Notes under the pieces: generated by a model
Seen by the model: only the letters and a program-made list of their open reading frames with translations
What the model was told of the DNA's origin: nothing
The model's database searches: none
Translations under genes and position numbers: made by a program
Shown: positions 41,766-50,360 of the stretch, in pieces
How the letters are laid out: the number at the start of each line of letters is the position of its first letter
Position numbering within the stretch: position 1 is the stretch's first letter
NCBI GenBank assembly: GCA_017942005.1
Contig: JAGAVJ010000011.1
Location: 1-57,308 of the forward strand
Direction of reading: 5' to 3'
DNA length: 57,308 bases
From: Clostridia bacterium
Lineage (GTDB): Bacteria; Bacillota; Clostridia; Oscillospirales; CAG-272

Positions 41766-43334
41766 ATGATGAATGAACATGCATTGCGGGAAAAAATTAC
41801 GGAAGCTTCAAAAACGATTTTTTCTTTTTGTATGGCGAAAACCGCAAACCGGGAGGAAGCAGAAGATTTATCACAGGATATTTTGTATGCACTGATGAAT
41901 TCCATTGGAAATATTCGTGATGACAACGCCTTTTACGGCTTTATGTGGTCGGTTGCAGAAAATGTCTGTAAGCAGTGGTACCGCAAAAAACGGATGCATA
42001 TCACATGCGAGCTGACAGAGGATATTCCTGATACAGAAGATTATTTCAGAAACGTGGAAGAGGAATCATCCGATATTTATCTTCTCCGGCGAGAGCTGAC
42101 GCTTCTCTCTGAAAAATACAGAAAAGCAACGATTCTGTATTACATAAAAGGAAAATCCTGCACGGAAATTTCGTCAATCCTTGCAATCTCTGACGGCATG
42201 GTGAAATACCTCCTCTTCAAATCCAGAAAAATACTGAAAGAAGGAATGCAAATGGAACGCACACTTGGAGAACGCAGCTACAACCCGAAAACCTTGATTC
42301 CCTTATACAGCGGAGAGGGACCGAATCGGTTTTATGATCTGATGCAAAGTAAGATTCGGCAAAACATTGTCAGCGCCTGCTACAATGATGCATTAACGGT
42401 ACAGCAGATCAGCCTTGAAATCGGCATCCCGCTTCCATATCTTGACGATGAGATCAAAGCACTTGAAAGCAAAAATATTATCGTCCGGGATGGTACTCAC
42501 TATCAATCGAATGTAGTGATTGTCACCGCTGACTGTTCAGAAGAAATTGCGCGAGCTGTGACTAAATATCATACGTTGATTGCGGATCGCATGGAATCCT
42601 TTTTGTGTGATACAATGAAGGCGTATAAAAAACTTGGATTCGTCGGAAATCAGTTTTCGGAAAAGACGCTGCGCTGGCAGCTTGCAGCGGTGTTGTTTCT
42701 TCATATGATGTTTGGCATTGATTACGACGATCAGGAAGTTCCCAGAACCGGCTGGGGAGAAAGAGCCTATCTTTGGTGTGCAGAAACTGTAAATGAAAAG
42801 CAGCTATTTTCCTACAGTAATGTTGACAGCAAGTGCGGAGACAGACTGTATTTCTTTGATTATCAGAATAACGGCAAAGGGAAGGGAGATCATCACGACT
42901 TTTACGGAAACAGCCGGTATATCAATATTTTCTGCGGCATATGCCGCGGTGAACATGCAGCGTACAGTGAATATGACATGGAAGCGATTGCCGAGATGAT
43001 CAGGAAAGGATATATCGTCAAAGACGGGGATGCGCTGCGTGCAGCGGTTCCGATTTATACTGCTGCACAGTATCAGACGCTTGTCGAACTTGCAGATGCA
43101 TATATTGATGATAATCTGAAAGCGATCCTAAAGGAGATGGATGAAACGTCTGCGCGAATTCTCGGTGCACATACGCCAAAGCATTTGCAGAATCAGGTCA
43201 GGGGTATTGCCGGTATGGATAAGTTTGTCAACGGAATTTGTATTCCGGCATCGATTCTGATAGAAAGACAAGTGCTTGATACCGCATGGCATCCGCTGGA
43301 AATGCCGACAACCTATGTTGTGCTGCATGATTGA
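41766..43334 (+). CDS. ECF-like sigma factor with ~350-residue C-terminal extension
   Basis: 522 aa from the ATG at 41766 (another ATG follows directly). Residues ~1-160 are sigma-70 regions 2 and 4: EAEDLSQDILYALMNSIGN, FMWSVAENVCKQWYRKK (region 2), LSEKYRKATILYYIKGKSCTEISSILAIS (region 4 HTH). The rest is not a usual ECF feature: residues ~205-255 look like a winged helix (LTVQQISLEIGIPLPYLDDEI), then ~270 residues of unknown fold with many aromatic residues and CGICRGEH. The extension may sense a ligand and gate the sigma domain. No anti-sigma factor gene is adjacent, in line with self-regulation. Confidence 0.8.
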   Translation: MMNEHALREKITEASKTIFSFCMAKTANREEAEDLSQDILYALMNSIGNIRDDNAFYGFMWSVAENVCKQWYRKKRMHITCELTEDIPDTEDYFRNVEEESSDIYLLRRELTLLSEKYRKATILYYIKGKSCTEISSILAISDGMVKYLLFKSRKILKEGMQMERTLGERSYNPKTLIPLYSGEGPNRFYDLMQSKIRQNIVSACYNDALTVQQISLEIGIPLPYLDDEIKALESKNIIVRDGTHYQSNVVIVTADCSEEIARAVTKYHTLIADRMESFLCDTMKAYKKLGFVGNQFSEKTLRWQLAAVLFLHMMFGIDYDDQEVPRTGWGERAYLWCAETVNEKQLFSYSNVDSKCGDRLYFFDYQNNGKGKGDHHDFYGNSRYINIFCGICRGEHAAYSEYDMEAIAEMIRKGYIVKDGDALRAAVPIYTAAQYQTLVELADAYIDDNLKAILKEMDETSARILGAHTPKHLQNQVRGIAGMDKFVNGICIPASILIERQVLDTAWHPLEMPTTYVVLHD

Positions 43335-43381
43335 TCTTAGAATGATCATCCTGTGTGGATCATACAATCATAAAAAACGGT

Positions 43382-44218
43382 TTAATGTTTATTTTCAGAC
43401 CTCCACTTTGCCCTTGCATTGGTTGGCGTCAACTTGTACTGTTTTTGAAAACAACGGTTAAAGGTACGGATTGATGGAAACCCGCACCGCATGGCGATAC
43501 TGGTCACGGAATCTTCCGTATCCATGATATGGCGTTTTGCGTGTTCCAGGCGATAACTGTTTAAATAATTGAGAAAGGTTGTCCCCGTTGCATGTTTAAA
43601 GGAATGTGCAAAATAATACATTGACATATGGCATGCGGCGGCGGCATCGGTTAATGAGATGTTATCCTGATAATGATGTGTCAGATAATGATTAATGGTT
43701 TTCAAAAGTGCAATGTCCTTATCGCGTGCATGGATGCTGTCCGGTGTGATCGTTTGCATGCCGGGCAGACGTGCCAATTGTAACAACAGCTGATCTGCTG
43801 CACAGCGGACGGCAAGCCGTTTCAACGGAGTATCTTCTTCTGCACTGTATTCTGCAATCAATTGCCGAATTCTGTGTAAAAGCGCAGGGTACTCCGTCAT
43901 TTCTTTTGTAATCCGAGATTCTTCCCAGCATAAAGCAGAAAAATCGACAATGGGACTTTGTATTTTGAAAAGATACATACAGGAATGCACAGGGGTTTCA
44001 TAGCTGTGAATCTGGAAGGGGCGGATAAAGGAGATGTCACCTTCCGAAAGACAGCAATTTTTGCCGTCAACGGTTTGTATAACTTCTCCTTTCAGCATCA
44101 AAATCAATTCCAGCTCCTCGTGGTAGTGTGCGCAGTATTGCAAATCGGTCATTTGTGTATCCACATAGGGAATATCGGTTGTGGCACGGTGAATTTCTTC
44201 GTAAAAAAAGGTATTCAT
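43382..44218 (-). CDS. AraC-family regulator, probable activator of the xylose genes
   Basis: 278 aa from the ATG at 44218, chosen because CAGGAG lies 8 bases upstream; a longer frame has no ribosome binding site. Residues ~30-110 are a cupin (YCAHYHEELELILMLKGEV, LSEGDISFIRPFQIHSY). The C-terminal ~100 residues hold the two HTH motifs (SLTDAAAACHMSMYYFAHSF, VTSIAMRCGFPSIRTFNRCF). Divergent from xylA with a palindrome between them, so it probably senses xylose or a xyloside (inference). Confidence 0.92.
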   Translation of the reverse strand: MNTFFYEEIHRATTDIPYVDTQMTDLQYCAHYHEELELILMLKGEVIQTVDGKNCCLSEGDISFIRPFQIHSYETPVHSCMYLFKIQSPIVDFSALCWEESRITKEMTEYPALLHRIRQLIAEYSAEEDTPLKRLAVRCAADQLLLQLARLPGMQTITPDSIHARDKDIALLKTINHYLTHHYQDNISLTDAAAACHMSMYYFAHSFKHATGTTFLNYLNSYRLEHAKRHIMDTEDSVTSIAMRCGFPSIRTFNRCFQKQYKLTPTNARAKWRSENKH

Positions 44219-44284
44219 TGGCTGTACTCCTGTAAAAGCGGTACGAAAAACGGTATATATAGTATTGTACAACAAAAAACAAGA

Positions 44285-44341
44285 TTTGTCCATAGGATAG
44301 ACAAAAATAAGATAGATAACTACTCCGGGTTGTGATATAAT
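44285..44341 (+). promoter_or_regulatory. operator candidate and promoter of xylA
   Basis: TTTGTCCAT (44285-44293) and ATAGACAAA (44297-44305) form an inverted repeat with one mismatch around AGG. A TATAAT -10 with extended TGA is at 44336-44341. The palindrome sits 30-50 bases upstream of the -10, where an activator or repressor could act. The weak -35 region (TAGATA) suggests activator dependence. Confidence 0.65.
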
Positions 44342-44399
44342 CAAAGTATAGAACACGGTACGGTTCTGAAAATTTTTTGGACTGAAAAGGAGAGTTTCA

Positions 44400-45713
44400 A
44401 TGAGTTGTTTGATTAAGTATGAGGGCCCCCAATCCACAAATCCGTTTGCATTCAAGTATTATAATCCCGATGCTGTAGTTGCCGGAAAGCCGATGCGTGA
44501 ACAGCTGAAGTTTTCATTGGCATGGTGGCACACGCTCTGCGCGGACGGAACAGACATGTTTGGTATCGGTACGCAGGATAAAACGTTTGGCGGGGCAGAC
44601 CCCATGGAAATATCAAAGAAGCGTGTGGATGTTGGCTTTGCATTGATGGAAAAGCTCAGCATCGACTACTTTTGCTTCCATGATCGTGACCTTTTCCCGG
44701 AAGACAATTTGACACTGAAAGAATTCCATGCAAATCTGGATGTCATTGTAGATTATATCGAGGAAAAAATGAAGCAGACCGGCAAAAAGCTGTTATGGGG
44801 CACTGCCAATTGCTTTTCCAATCCCCGTTATATGAATGGCGCCGGTACGTCTCCGCATCCGGACAGCTTTGCCTACGCTGCTGCACAGATTAAAAAAGCC
44901 ATGGATATCACAAAACGTCTTGGCGGTACCGGTTATGTCTTCTGGGGCGGCAGAGAGGGATATGAAACGCTGCTGAATACAGACATGAAATTAGAGCTTG
45001 ACAATATGGCACGGCTGCTGCATCTGGCGGTCGACTATGCAGAAAAGATCGGTTTTACGGGAGATCTCTATATTGAACCAAAGCCAAAGGAGCCGACCAA
45101 GCATCAGTATGACTTTGATGCCGCAACAGTTATCGGCTTTTTAAAAACCTACGGTCTGGACGGAAAAATCAAGCTCAACATTGAAGCAAACCATGCAACG
45201 CTGGCAGGACATACCTTCCAGCATGAGCTGTGTGTTGCACGTATCAACGGTGCGTTCGGTTCGATTGATGCAAACCAGGGGGATATGCTTCTTGGCTGGG
45301 ATACCGACCAATTCCCGACAAATGTCTATGATGCAGCGCTTTGTATGCTGGAGGTTCTCCGTGCAGGCGGCTTTACCAATGGGGGCTTAAACTTTGATGC
45401 AAAGGTACGCCGCGCTTCTTACCAGCCTGAGGACTGGGTTGCTGCATTTATTGCAGGTATGGACACCTTTGCACTCGGTTTAATTATTGCAGACCGTATC
45501 ATAAAAGACGGCCGTATGGATGCATTTGTTGCAGAACGGTATGCTTTATGGAACGAGGGTATCGGCAAAGACATTACAAGCGGAAAAGCGACTTTGGAAG
45601 ACCTTTACAATTATGCAGCAAATCTCGGCACTGTGAAAACGGTGACACATGGCGGACAGGAATACTTAGAGTCTGTTATGAACCAGATCATGTTTGGAAT
45701 GAACGGCAACTGA
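44400..45713 (+). CDS. xylA: xylose isomerase
   Basis: 437 aa, SD AAAGGAGA 7 bases ahead; length typical of class II xylose isomerases. Signatures: [14 protein letters not shown] with catalytic His and Asp, [35 protein letters not shown] with metal-binding Glu and Lys, and [13 protein letters not shown] [15 protein letters not shown] near the end. Converts D-xylose to D-xylulose in the cytoplasm. It heads a xylose/xyloside operon with xylB, a GH43 enzyme and possibly the GH63-like gene. The divergent AraC gene is the likely regulator. Confidence 0.97.
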   Translation: MSCLIKYEGPQSTNPFAFKYYNPDAVVAGKPMREQLKFSLAWWHTLCADGTDMFGIGTQDKTFGGADPMEISKKRVDVGFALMEKLSIDYFCFHDRDLFPEDNLTLKEFHANLDVIVDYIEEKMKQTGKKLLWGTANCFSNPRYMNGAGTSPHPDSFAYAAAQIKKAMDITKRLGGTGYVFWGGREGYETLLNTDMKLELDNMARLLHLAVDYAEKIGFTGDLYIEPKPKEPTKHQYDFDAATVIGFLKTYGLDGKIKLNIEANHATLAGHTFQHELCVARINGAFGSIDANQGDMLLGWDTDQFPTNVYDAALCMLEVLRAGGFTNGGLNFDAKVRRASYQPEDWVAAFIAGMDTFALGLIIADRIIKDGRMDAFVAERYALWNEGIGKDITSGKATLEDLYNYAANLGTVKTVTHGGQEYLESVMNQIMFGMNGN

Positions 45714-45768
45714 AAAATAATACTGTTTTTATAACTTGATTTAAGGGCTGCACCACAATTCGACAAAG

Positions 45769-45814
45769 AAAGGAACGGTTTCGTTTGTTTGGCATTTGCT
45801 GTACATGCGAAACC
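45769..45814 (+). promoter_or_regulatory. structured leader with hairpin between SD and start codon (copy 7, long loop)
   Basis: SD AAAGGA at 45769-45774. H3 arms GGTTTCG (45777-45783) and CGAAACC (45808-45814) enclose 24 bases. AATGGTCTTGAAA then leads to the ATG at 45828. The AAAGGA-to-ATG gap is 53 nt, or 15 nt without the hairpin. A CACCACAATTCGAC stretch upstream resembles the conserved ACAACTCCAC of other copies. Confidence 0.65.
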
Positions 45815-45827
45815 AATGGTCTTGAAA

Positions 45828-47318
45828 ATGGCATCATATATCATCGGTATTGATATCGGTACTTCTGCAACAAAAACTGCGGTTTATCGTCTGGACGGTA
45901 CCGTTGTCGCTGAAAAATCACACGAATATCCCTTATATCAGCCGCATAACGGATGGGCAGAACAAAATCCTTTGGACTGGTGGGAGGCGGTCTGTATCAC
46001 ACTGCGGGATGTCACAAAGAAAATTGATCCAAAGGAAGTAGCAGGTGTCGGATTTTCCGGACAAATGCACGGTCTTGTCATGCTGGACGAAAATAATACG
46101 GTGATTCGTCCTGCGATTATCTGGTGTGACAGCCGGACAGGTGAGGAATGCGACGAAATTCATGCACTTGTCGGACGCGACAACCTGATGGAAATTACAG
46201 CCTCTCCGGCATTAACAGGCTTTACTGCTTCTAAAATCCGCTGGGTACAGAAGCATGAGCCGGAACAGTATGCGCGCTGCCGCCACATCCTGCTGCCAAA
46301 GGACTATATTCGTTTTATGCTCAGCGGCGAATATCATACCGATGCATCGGATGCCAGCGGCATGCAGCTGCTTGATATCCGGACGCGCAATTGGAGTCCG
46401 TTTGTATGTGACAGACTCGGAATTGACATGTCGCTTTTGGCAGAGGTCAGAGAGAGTCCGCAAGCGGTGTCTGTGGTCAGCCGGGAGGCAGCGGCGTTGA
46501 CAGGACTTGCAGAAGGAACGATTCTTGCCGCTGGGGCAGGCGACAATGCCGCTGCTGCCGTCGGTACCGGTGTCGTGTCCGAAGGGAAAGCGTTTACTAC
46601 AATTGGAACAAGCGGTGTGGTATTCGCCCATATCAAAACACCTGCTGTAGATCCCATGGGTCGGATTCATACCTTCTGTTGTGCTGTTCCCGGTGAATAT
46701 CATACCATGGGTGTTACGCAGGCGGCTGGACTTTCCCTTCAGTGGTTCAAAAACAACTTTGCCAAAGATGATGCCTATCAAGAACTTGACCGTATGGCAG
46801 AATCACTGCCAATCGGGGCGGAGCGGCTTTTGTATCTCCCGTATCTGATGGGGGAACGTACACCGCATCTTGACCCGGACTGCCGCGGCGTGTTTTTCGG
46901 TCTTTCTGCGATCCATACGACGGCACATCTATACCGCGCTGTCCTCGAAGGCGTTTCGTATTCTCTCTGCGATGCATATGAATTGGTTGCCAAAACGGGA
47001 ACGCTGATTACGGATATGGCAATCTGCGGCGGCGGTGCGAAATCCCCCTTCTGGCGGCAGATGATCGCGGATGTATATGGCATCCCGTTAACGGATATGT
47101 CAAGGGGCGGCGGTGCATCCCTTGGTGCTGCCATTCTCGGCGGTGTGGCAGGCGGCGCCTATCGGGATGTTCCGTCTGCATGTGCAGCGGTCATCAAAGG
47201 CGGAGCCGTTTCCACACCGGACGCATCACACCATTTTGCATATGCAGCATATCTTACCCAATACCGTTCTCTTTACAGCACACTTGCACCGCAGTTTAAA
47301 ACGCTTTCCGTCCTGTAA
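45828..47318 (+). CDS. xylB: xylulokinase
   Basis: 496 aa from the ATG at 45828; in-frame starts at 45816 and 45789 would add leader sequence. FGGY-kinase signatures: YIIGIDIGTSATKTAVY (phosphate-binding strand), GVGFSGQMHGLVMLD with the xylulokinase MHG motif, DASDASGMQLLDI, and GGGAKSPFWRQMIADVYGIP near the C-terminus. Phosphorylates D-xylulose to xylulose 5-phosphate using ATP, completing the two-step xylose entry into the pentose phosphate pathway. Located 114 bp after xylA. Confidence 0.95.
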   Translation: MASYIIGIDIGTSATKTAVYRLDGTVVAEKSHEYPLYQPHNGWAEQNPLDWWEAVCITLRDVTKKIDPKEVAGVGFSGQMHGLVMLDENNTVIRPAIIWCDSRTGEECDEIHALVGRDNLMEITASPALTGFTASKIRWVQKHEPEQYARCRHILLPKDYIRFMLSGEYHTDASDASGMQLLDIRTRNWSPFVCDRLGIDMSLLAEVRESPQAVSVVSREAAALTGLAEGTILAAGAGDNAAAAVGTGVVSEGKAFTTIGTSGVVFAHIKTPAVDPMGRIHTFCCAVPGEYHTMGVTQAAGLSLQWFKNNFAKDDAYQELDRMAESLPIGAERLLYLPYLMGERTPHLDPDCRGVFFGLSAIHTTAHLYRAVLEGVSYSLCDAYELVAKTGTLITDMAICGGGAKSPFWRQMIADVYGIPLTDMSRGGGASLGAAILGGVAGGAYRDVPSACAAVIKGGAVSTPDASHHFAYAAYLTQYRSLYSTLAPQFKTLSVL

Positions 47319-47387
47319 ACAATAAAGTGGTATGTATTTTGTGGTTCATTCCACAGATTCAGACAGAAAGCAAACGCTCCTATAAAG

Positions 47388-47459
47388 AAAGGAAATAACC
47401 GTATACCGTTTCCGTTCATGCTGAACATTTCAGCATGAGCCGAAATTGGTAAACGTTAT
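47388..47459 (+). promoter_or_regulatory. structured leader with hairpin between SD and start codon (copy 8, long stem)
   Basis: SD AAAGGA at 47388-47393, directly followed by a long stem: ATAACCGTATACC (47395 on) pairs imperfectly with GGTAAACGTTAT ending at 47459, with the inner hairpin CATGCTGA/TCAGCATG (47417-47438). Ten bases follow before the ATG at 47470. The AAAGGA-to-ATG gap is 76 nt, or 11 nt without the hairpin. The out-of-frame ATG at 47460 would open only a short overlapping frame. Confidence 0.7.
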
Positions 47460-47469
47460 ATGTATCATT

Positions 47470-48726
47470 ATGAATCATCAATATGCGCACAACCCTCTGC
47501 TCGACAGTCACATTTTTATCCCTGATGTAGAAGCGCATGTCTGGGAAGACGGCCGCATCTACCTCTACGGTTCCTATGATAAACAGGGACAAAAAACCTA
47601 TTGCAGTGATCTATACCATGTGTATTCTTCTGATGATTTGATTCATTGGACTGACCATGGTGTGGTCTTCTCCCTTGCCGATTCCAACTGGGCGAAGGAT
47701 TGCGGTATGCTGTATGCACCGGATTGTGCTTACCGTGACGGCTGGTATTATTTATATTATTGCGTTCCGGACGGACGATGCGGCGTCGCGAAATCGAAAT
47801 TTCCCGCAGGTCCCTTTGAAGACGTCGGACAGATACAGGGGGTTATGGGAATTGATCCTGCCGTTTTGATTGACGACGACGGTCAGGCATATCTCTATTG
47901 GGGACAGCTGTCCTGGTGTCAAGCGGCAAAGCTCAAAAAAAATATGGTGGAAATCGAACCTGATACGATCACGCAGCCGTTGACTGTGGAAGCACATGAG
48001 TTTCATGAAGGCAGCTCCGTAAAAAAAGTGAACGGGAAGTATTATTATCTTTTCGCTGATACCCACCGACATGGCAGCAGACCCTCCTGCCTTGGCTATG
48101 CTGTATCAGATCATCCCATGAAAGGGTTTCAGTATGGCGGTGTAATCATTGATAATTTCGGCTGTGATCCCGCAGTCTGGAACAATCACGGTTCCATGAT
48201 GTGTTTTCAGAACCAATGGTATGTATTTTATCACCGTTCTACGCACGGCTCCGAATTTTCCCGTCATGTCTGCGCCGAACCGATTTATTTTCAGGAAGAC
48301 GGTTCCATCAGAGAAGTGCTGCAAACGACCTCCGGAGCCGGTACATCTATTCCTGCAAAGGAATGGATTCCAGCACATCTTGCCTGCGGATTGACTGGTC
48401 GTGTCCGGATAGAAGGAGACGCGGCATCGGAAAACAATCTGGTCCTTGGTCAGATTGCAAACGGAGATACAGCGATATACCGGTATCTGGATTTTCAGGG
48501 AGAAACCACGTTTTCCATCGTTATGAAAACAAATGATGTCTGCCGTGTGGAGCTGTATATCGATGATCGGTATTTTGCAGAGCTTGATATGGGCGCATGC
48601 AATTCTTATTGTACCGCAAAGAAAGCAATTCCCCCTGTCAAAGGCATTCATAAACTTGCCATTCAATTTTATGGAAATTTCACGGATGCTTCTGTAGATG
48701 CATTCCAATTTATGGCAGAAGGTTGA
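47470..48726 (+). CDS. GH43-family glycoside hydrolase with C-terminal CBM6-like domain
   Basis: 418 aa from the ATG at 47470. Five-bladed propeller signatures: FIPDVEAHVWEDGRIYLYGS (catalytic base Asp), CGMLYAPDCAYRDGWYYLYY, GIDPAVLIDDDGQAYLYWG (modulating Asp) and EFHEGSSVKKVNGKYYYLF (general acid Glu). Residues ~300-418 are a beta-sandwich typical of CBM6. No signal peptide, so it likely trims imported xylo- or arabino-oligosaccharides to feed xylA/xylB. Confidence 0.88.
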   Translation: MNHQYAHNPLLDSHIFIPDVEAHVWEDGRIYLYGSYDKQGQKTYCSDLYHVYSSDDLIHWTDHGVVFSLADSNWAKDCGMLYAPDCAYRDGWYYLYYCVPDGRCGVAKSKFPAGPFEDVGQIQGVMGIDPAVLIDDDGQAYLYWGQLSWCQAAKLKKNMVEIEPDTITQPLTVEAHEFHEGSSVKKVNGKYYYLFADTHRHGSRPSCLGYAVSDHPMKGFQYGGVIIDNFGCDPAVWNNHGSMMCFQNQWYVFYHRSTHGSEFSRHVCAEPIYFQEDGSIREVLQTTSGAGTSIPAKEWIPAHLACGLTGRVRIEGDAASENNLVLGQIANGDTAIYRYLDFQGETTFSIVMKTNDVCRVELYIDDRYFAELDMGACNSYCTAKKAIPPVKGIHKLAIQFYGNFTDASVDAFQFMAEG

Positions 48727-48926
48727 GGTTAAGTTTGAAAGATAAATCTTTCAACGGGCTGTCGCATTAACATGCGCCATCCTATAAAATTCGCCTTTTC
48801 GCTTTTTCAAGCGAAATTTCACAGTGGATTTTGATAAAAATCCACTGTGAAAACGCCGAATTCGGATCACTTTGTGATCCCAGGCTGTTGCAAGTTTTCA
48901 ACTTGCAACAGCCCCTTGCCGTGATT
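48727..48926 (+). repeat. chain of perfect hairpins between GH43 and GH63-like genes
   Basis: In order: GTTTGAAAGAT/ATCTTTCAAC-type H1 (about 48734-48755); a stretch shared with 8400-8440 (CCTATAAAATTCGCCTTTTCG); CACAGTGGATTTT/AAAATCCACTGTG (about 48821-48850); GGATCAC/GTGATCC (about 48867-48883); and GGCTGTTGCAAGTT/AACTTGCAACAGCC (about 48883-48913). The next hairpin is H2 of the leader at 48927. None of this codes; it may be a stack of inserted small elements. Confidence 0.6.
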
Positions 48927-48981
48927 TTGTGACTTACGTCACAACTCCACAAGGAAAGGAAAACTTCGCTTGCGCGAAGTT
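48927..48981 (+). promoter_or_regulatory. structured leader with hairpin between SD and start codon (copy 9)
   Basis: H2: TTGTGAC (48927-48933) with GTCACAA (48938-48944), then ACAACTCCAC. SD AAAGGA at 48955-48960 (AAGGAAAGGA in full). H3: AACTTCGC (48962-48969) with GCGAAGTT (48974-48981). ATGGTCATAAAA leads to the ATG at 48994. Relative to copies 2 and 6, the stem has changed sequence on both sides. Confidence 0.8.
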
Positions 48982-48993
48982 ATGGTCATAAAA

Positions 48994-50163
48994 ATGGAGC
49001 AGAATGATTTTTCCCGCATCAATGAAATGATGAAGCAAAAAGGCGTTTTTTTGCATGAAGAAACAGGGAAATCGTATTATACAGGGTATGAATATGCCAC
49101 CTTGTATGATTGGGATCAATATTTTGAAACCATCGTACAGCTTTATCTTGGCTGGGACACAACATATGCACGTCTTGGTGTAGAAATATTTTTAGATTTG
49201 CAGAAGGAAAATGGGCATATACAGCGTTCTTCTAAGGGAGCGGAGGAACAGCTTTCCGAACATGTGAAACCGTTTCTTGCGCAGATTTGCCTTTTAATTT
49301 ACAATCGTGACGGCACAGTGGATTTTTTACGCGAACAGAATTACCATTATTATAACCGTTTGAAAAAGTATCTTGATTTTTGGCTGTTTCGAGAGGAAAA
49401 TTTTCATGGTTTAGCGTTTTGGGACAGTGCGCCTCATACTGGTATGGACACACAGCATGAGAGGGCAGGGTATTGGTTTGACCGCTATTGCTGCGGTGTG
49501 GACTTAAACAGTTATCTGGTGCGGGAATGCCGTGCATTTGCACTTTTGGCGCGCATATTTGGCAAAGATGAGGATGCTGTGTTTTATGAAACACATGCCA
49601 AACGGCTTGCGGATACCATCGTTGACCTTATGTGGAACAAAGAGGACGGATTCTTTTATGACATTGACCGACGGAACGGCAAGCAGATTCCATTGCGTTA
49701 TATCGGTGTTTTTGCCGCCATGTGGGCGGGAATTGCGAGCCCGGATATGGCGAAATCCATGGTTGAAAAATATCTGCTGAATCCAAACGAATTTAACCGC
49801 GGATTTATTTATCCGGTCATGTCCGCAGCGATGCCGGGATACTCGGAATCCTATCTGCCGAATGATATGGGATGCAATTGGCGTGCCAATACCTGGATAC
49901 CCACCAATTATTATGTGTTTGAAGCGCTTCGGATGTATGGATTTCATAAGGAAGCAGCGCATCTTGCAGAAGAAACCAATCGTCAGGTCAAGAGAATCGG
50001 AGATCGCGAATATTATGCCACCGAATCTCAGACAGGCTGCGGTTTAAATCCCTTCTGGGGGTGGAGCTTGCTTGCATATTTTATGCCTTATGAAAACGAA
50101 ACCGAATTCGATCCAACCGAGATCAAATTATGTGTGAATGATCATATCGTACTGAACAAGTAA
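48994..50163 (+). CDS. GH63/GH37-like (alpha/alpha)6-barrel glycosidase
   Basis: 389 aa from the ATG at 48994. Signatures: LYDWDQYFETIVQLYLG, HGLAFWDSAPHTGMDTQ, NSYLVRECRAFALLARIFG, LMWNKEDGFFYDIDRRNGK and CNWRANTWIPTNYYVFEAL. This is the pattern of GH63/GH37-type alpha-glucosidase, trehalase or mannosylglycerate hydrolase relatives, whose catalytic Asp and Glu lie in the HTGMD and late barrel parts. The substrate cannot be told. No signal peptide. Possibly the last member of the xylose-block genes, though it has its own leader. Confidence 0.75.
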   Translation: MEQNDFSRINEMMKQKGVFLHEETGKSYYTGYEYATLYDWDQYFETIVQLYLGWDTTYARLGVEIFLDLQKENGHIQRSSKGAEEQLSEHVKPFLAQICLLIYNRDGTVDFLREQNYHYYNRLKKYLDFWLFREENFHGLAFWDSAPHTGMDTQHERAGYWFDRYCCGVDLNSYLVRECRAFALLARIFGKDEDAVFYETHAKRLADTIVDLMWNKEDGFFYDIDRRNGKQIPLRYIGVFAAMWAGIASPDMAKSMVEKYLLNPNEFNRGFIYPVMSAAMPGYSESYLPNDMGCNWRANTWIPTNYYVFEALRMYGFHKEAAHLAEETNRQVKRIGDREYYATESQTGCGLNPFWGWSLLAYFMPYENETEFDPTEIKLCVNDHIVLNK

Positions 50164-50200
50164 TTTTTCCATTCTTTTATTCATAATTTCATAATCATAA

Positions 50201-50246
50201 AAATATCTGCACCTGTTTTTCGTTTACCAGTGCAGATATTTTTTGT
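50201..50246 (+). terminator. terminator after the GH63-like gene
   Basis: AAATATCTGCAC (50201-50212) pairs with GTGCAGATATTT (50230-50241), followed by TTTTG. Confidence 0.85.
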
Positions 50247-50360
50247 TGTATATGCGTATAGATTGGAGAAGGACGTTTTATGAGAAGTGACATAGAATCG
50301 ACATATTTGTATGATATAATTTTAAAATGAGAAGAAATCATGATGAGGTGAAATTTTAAA

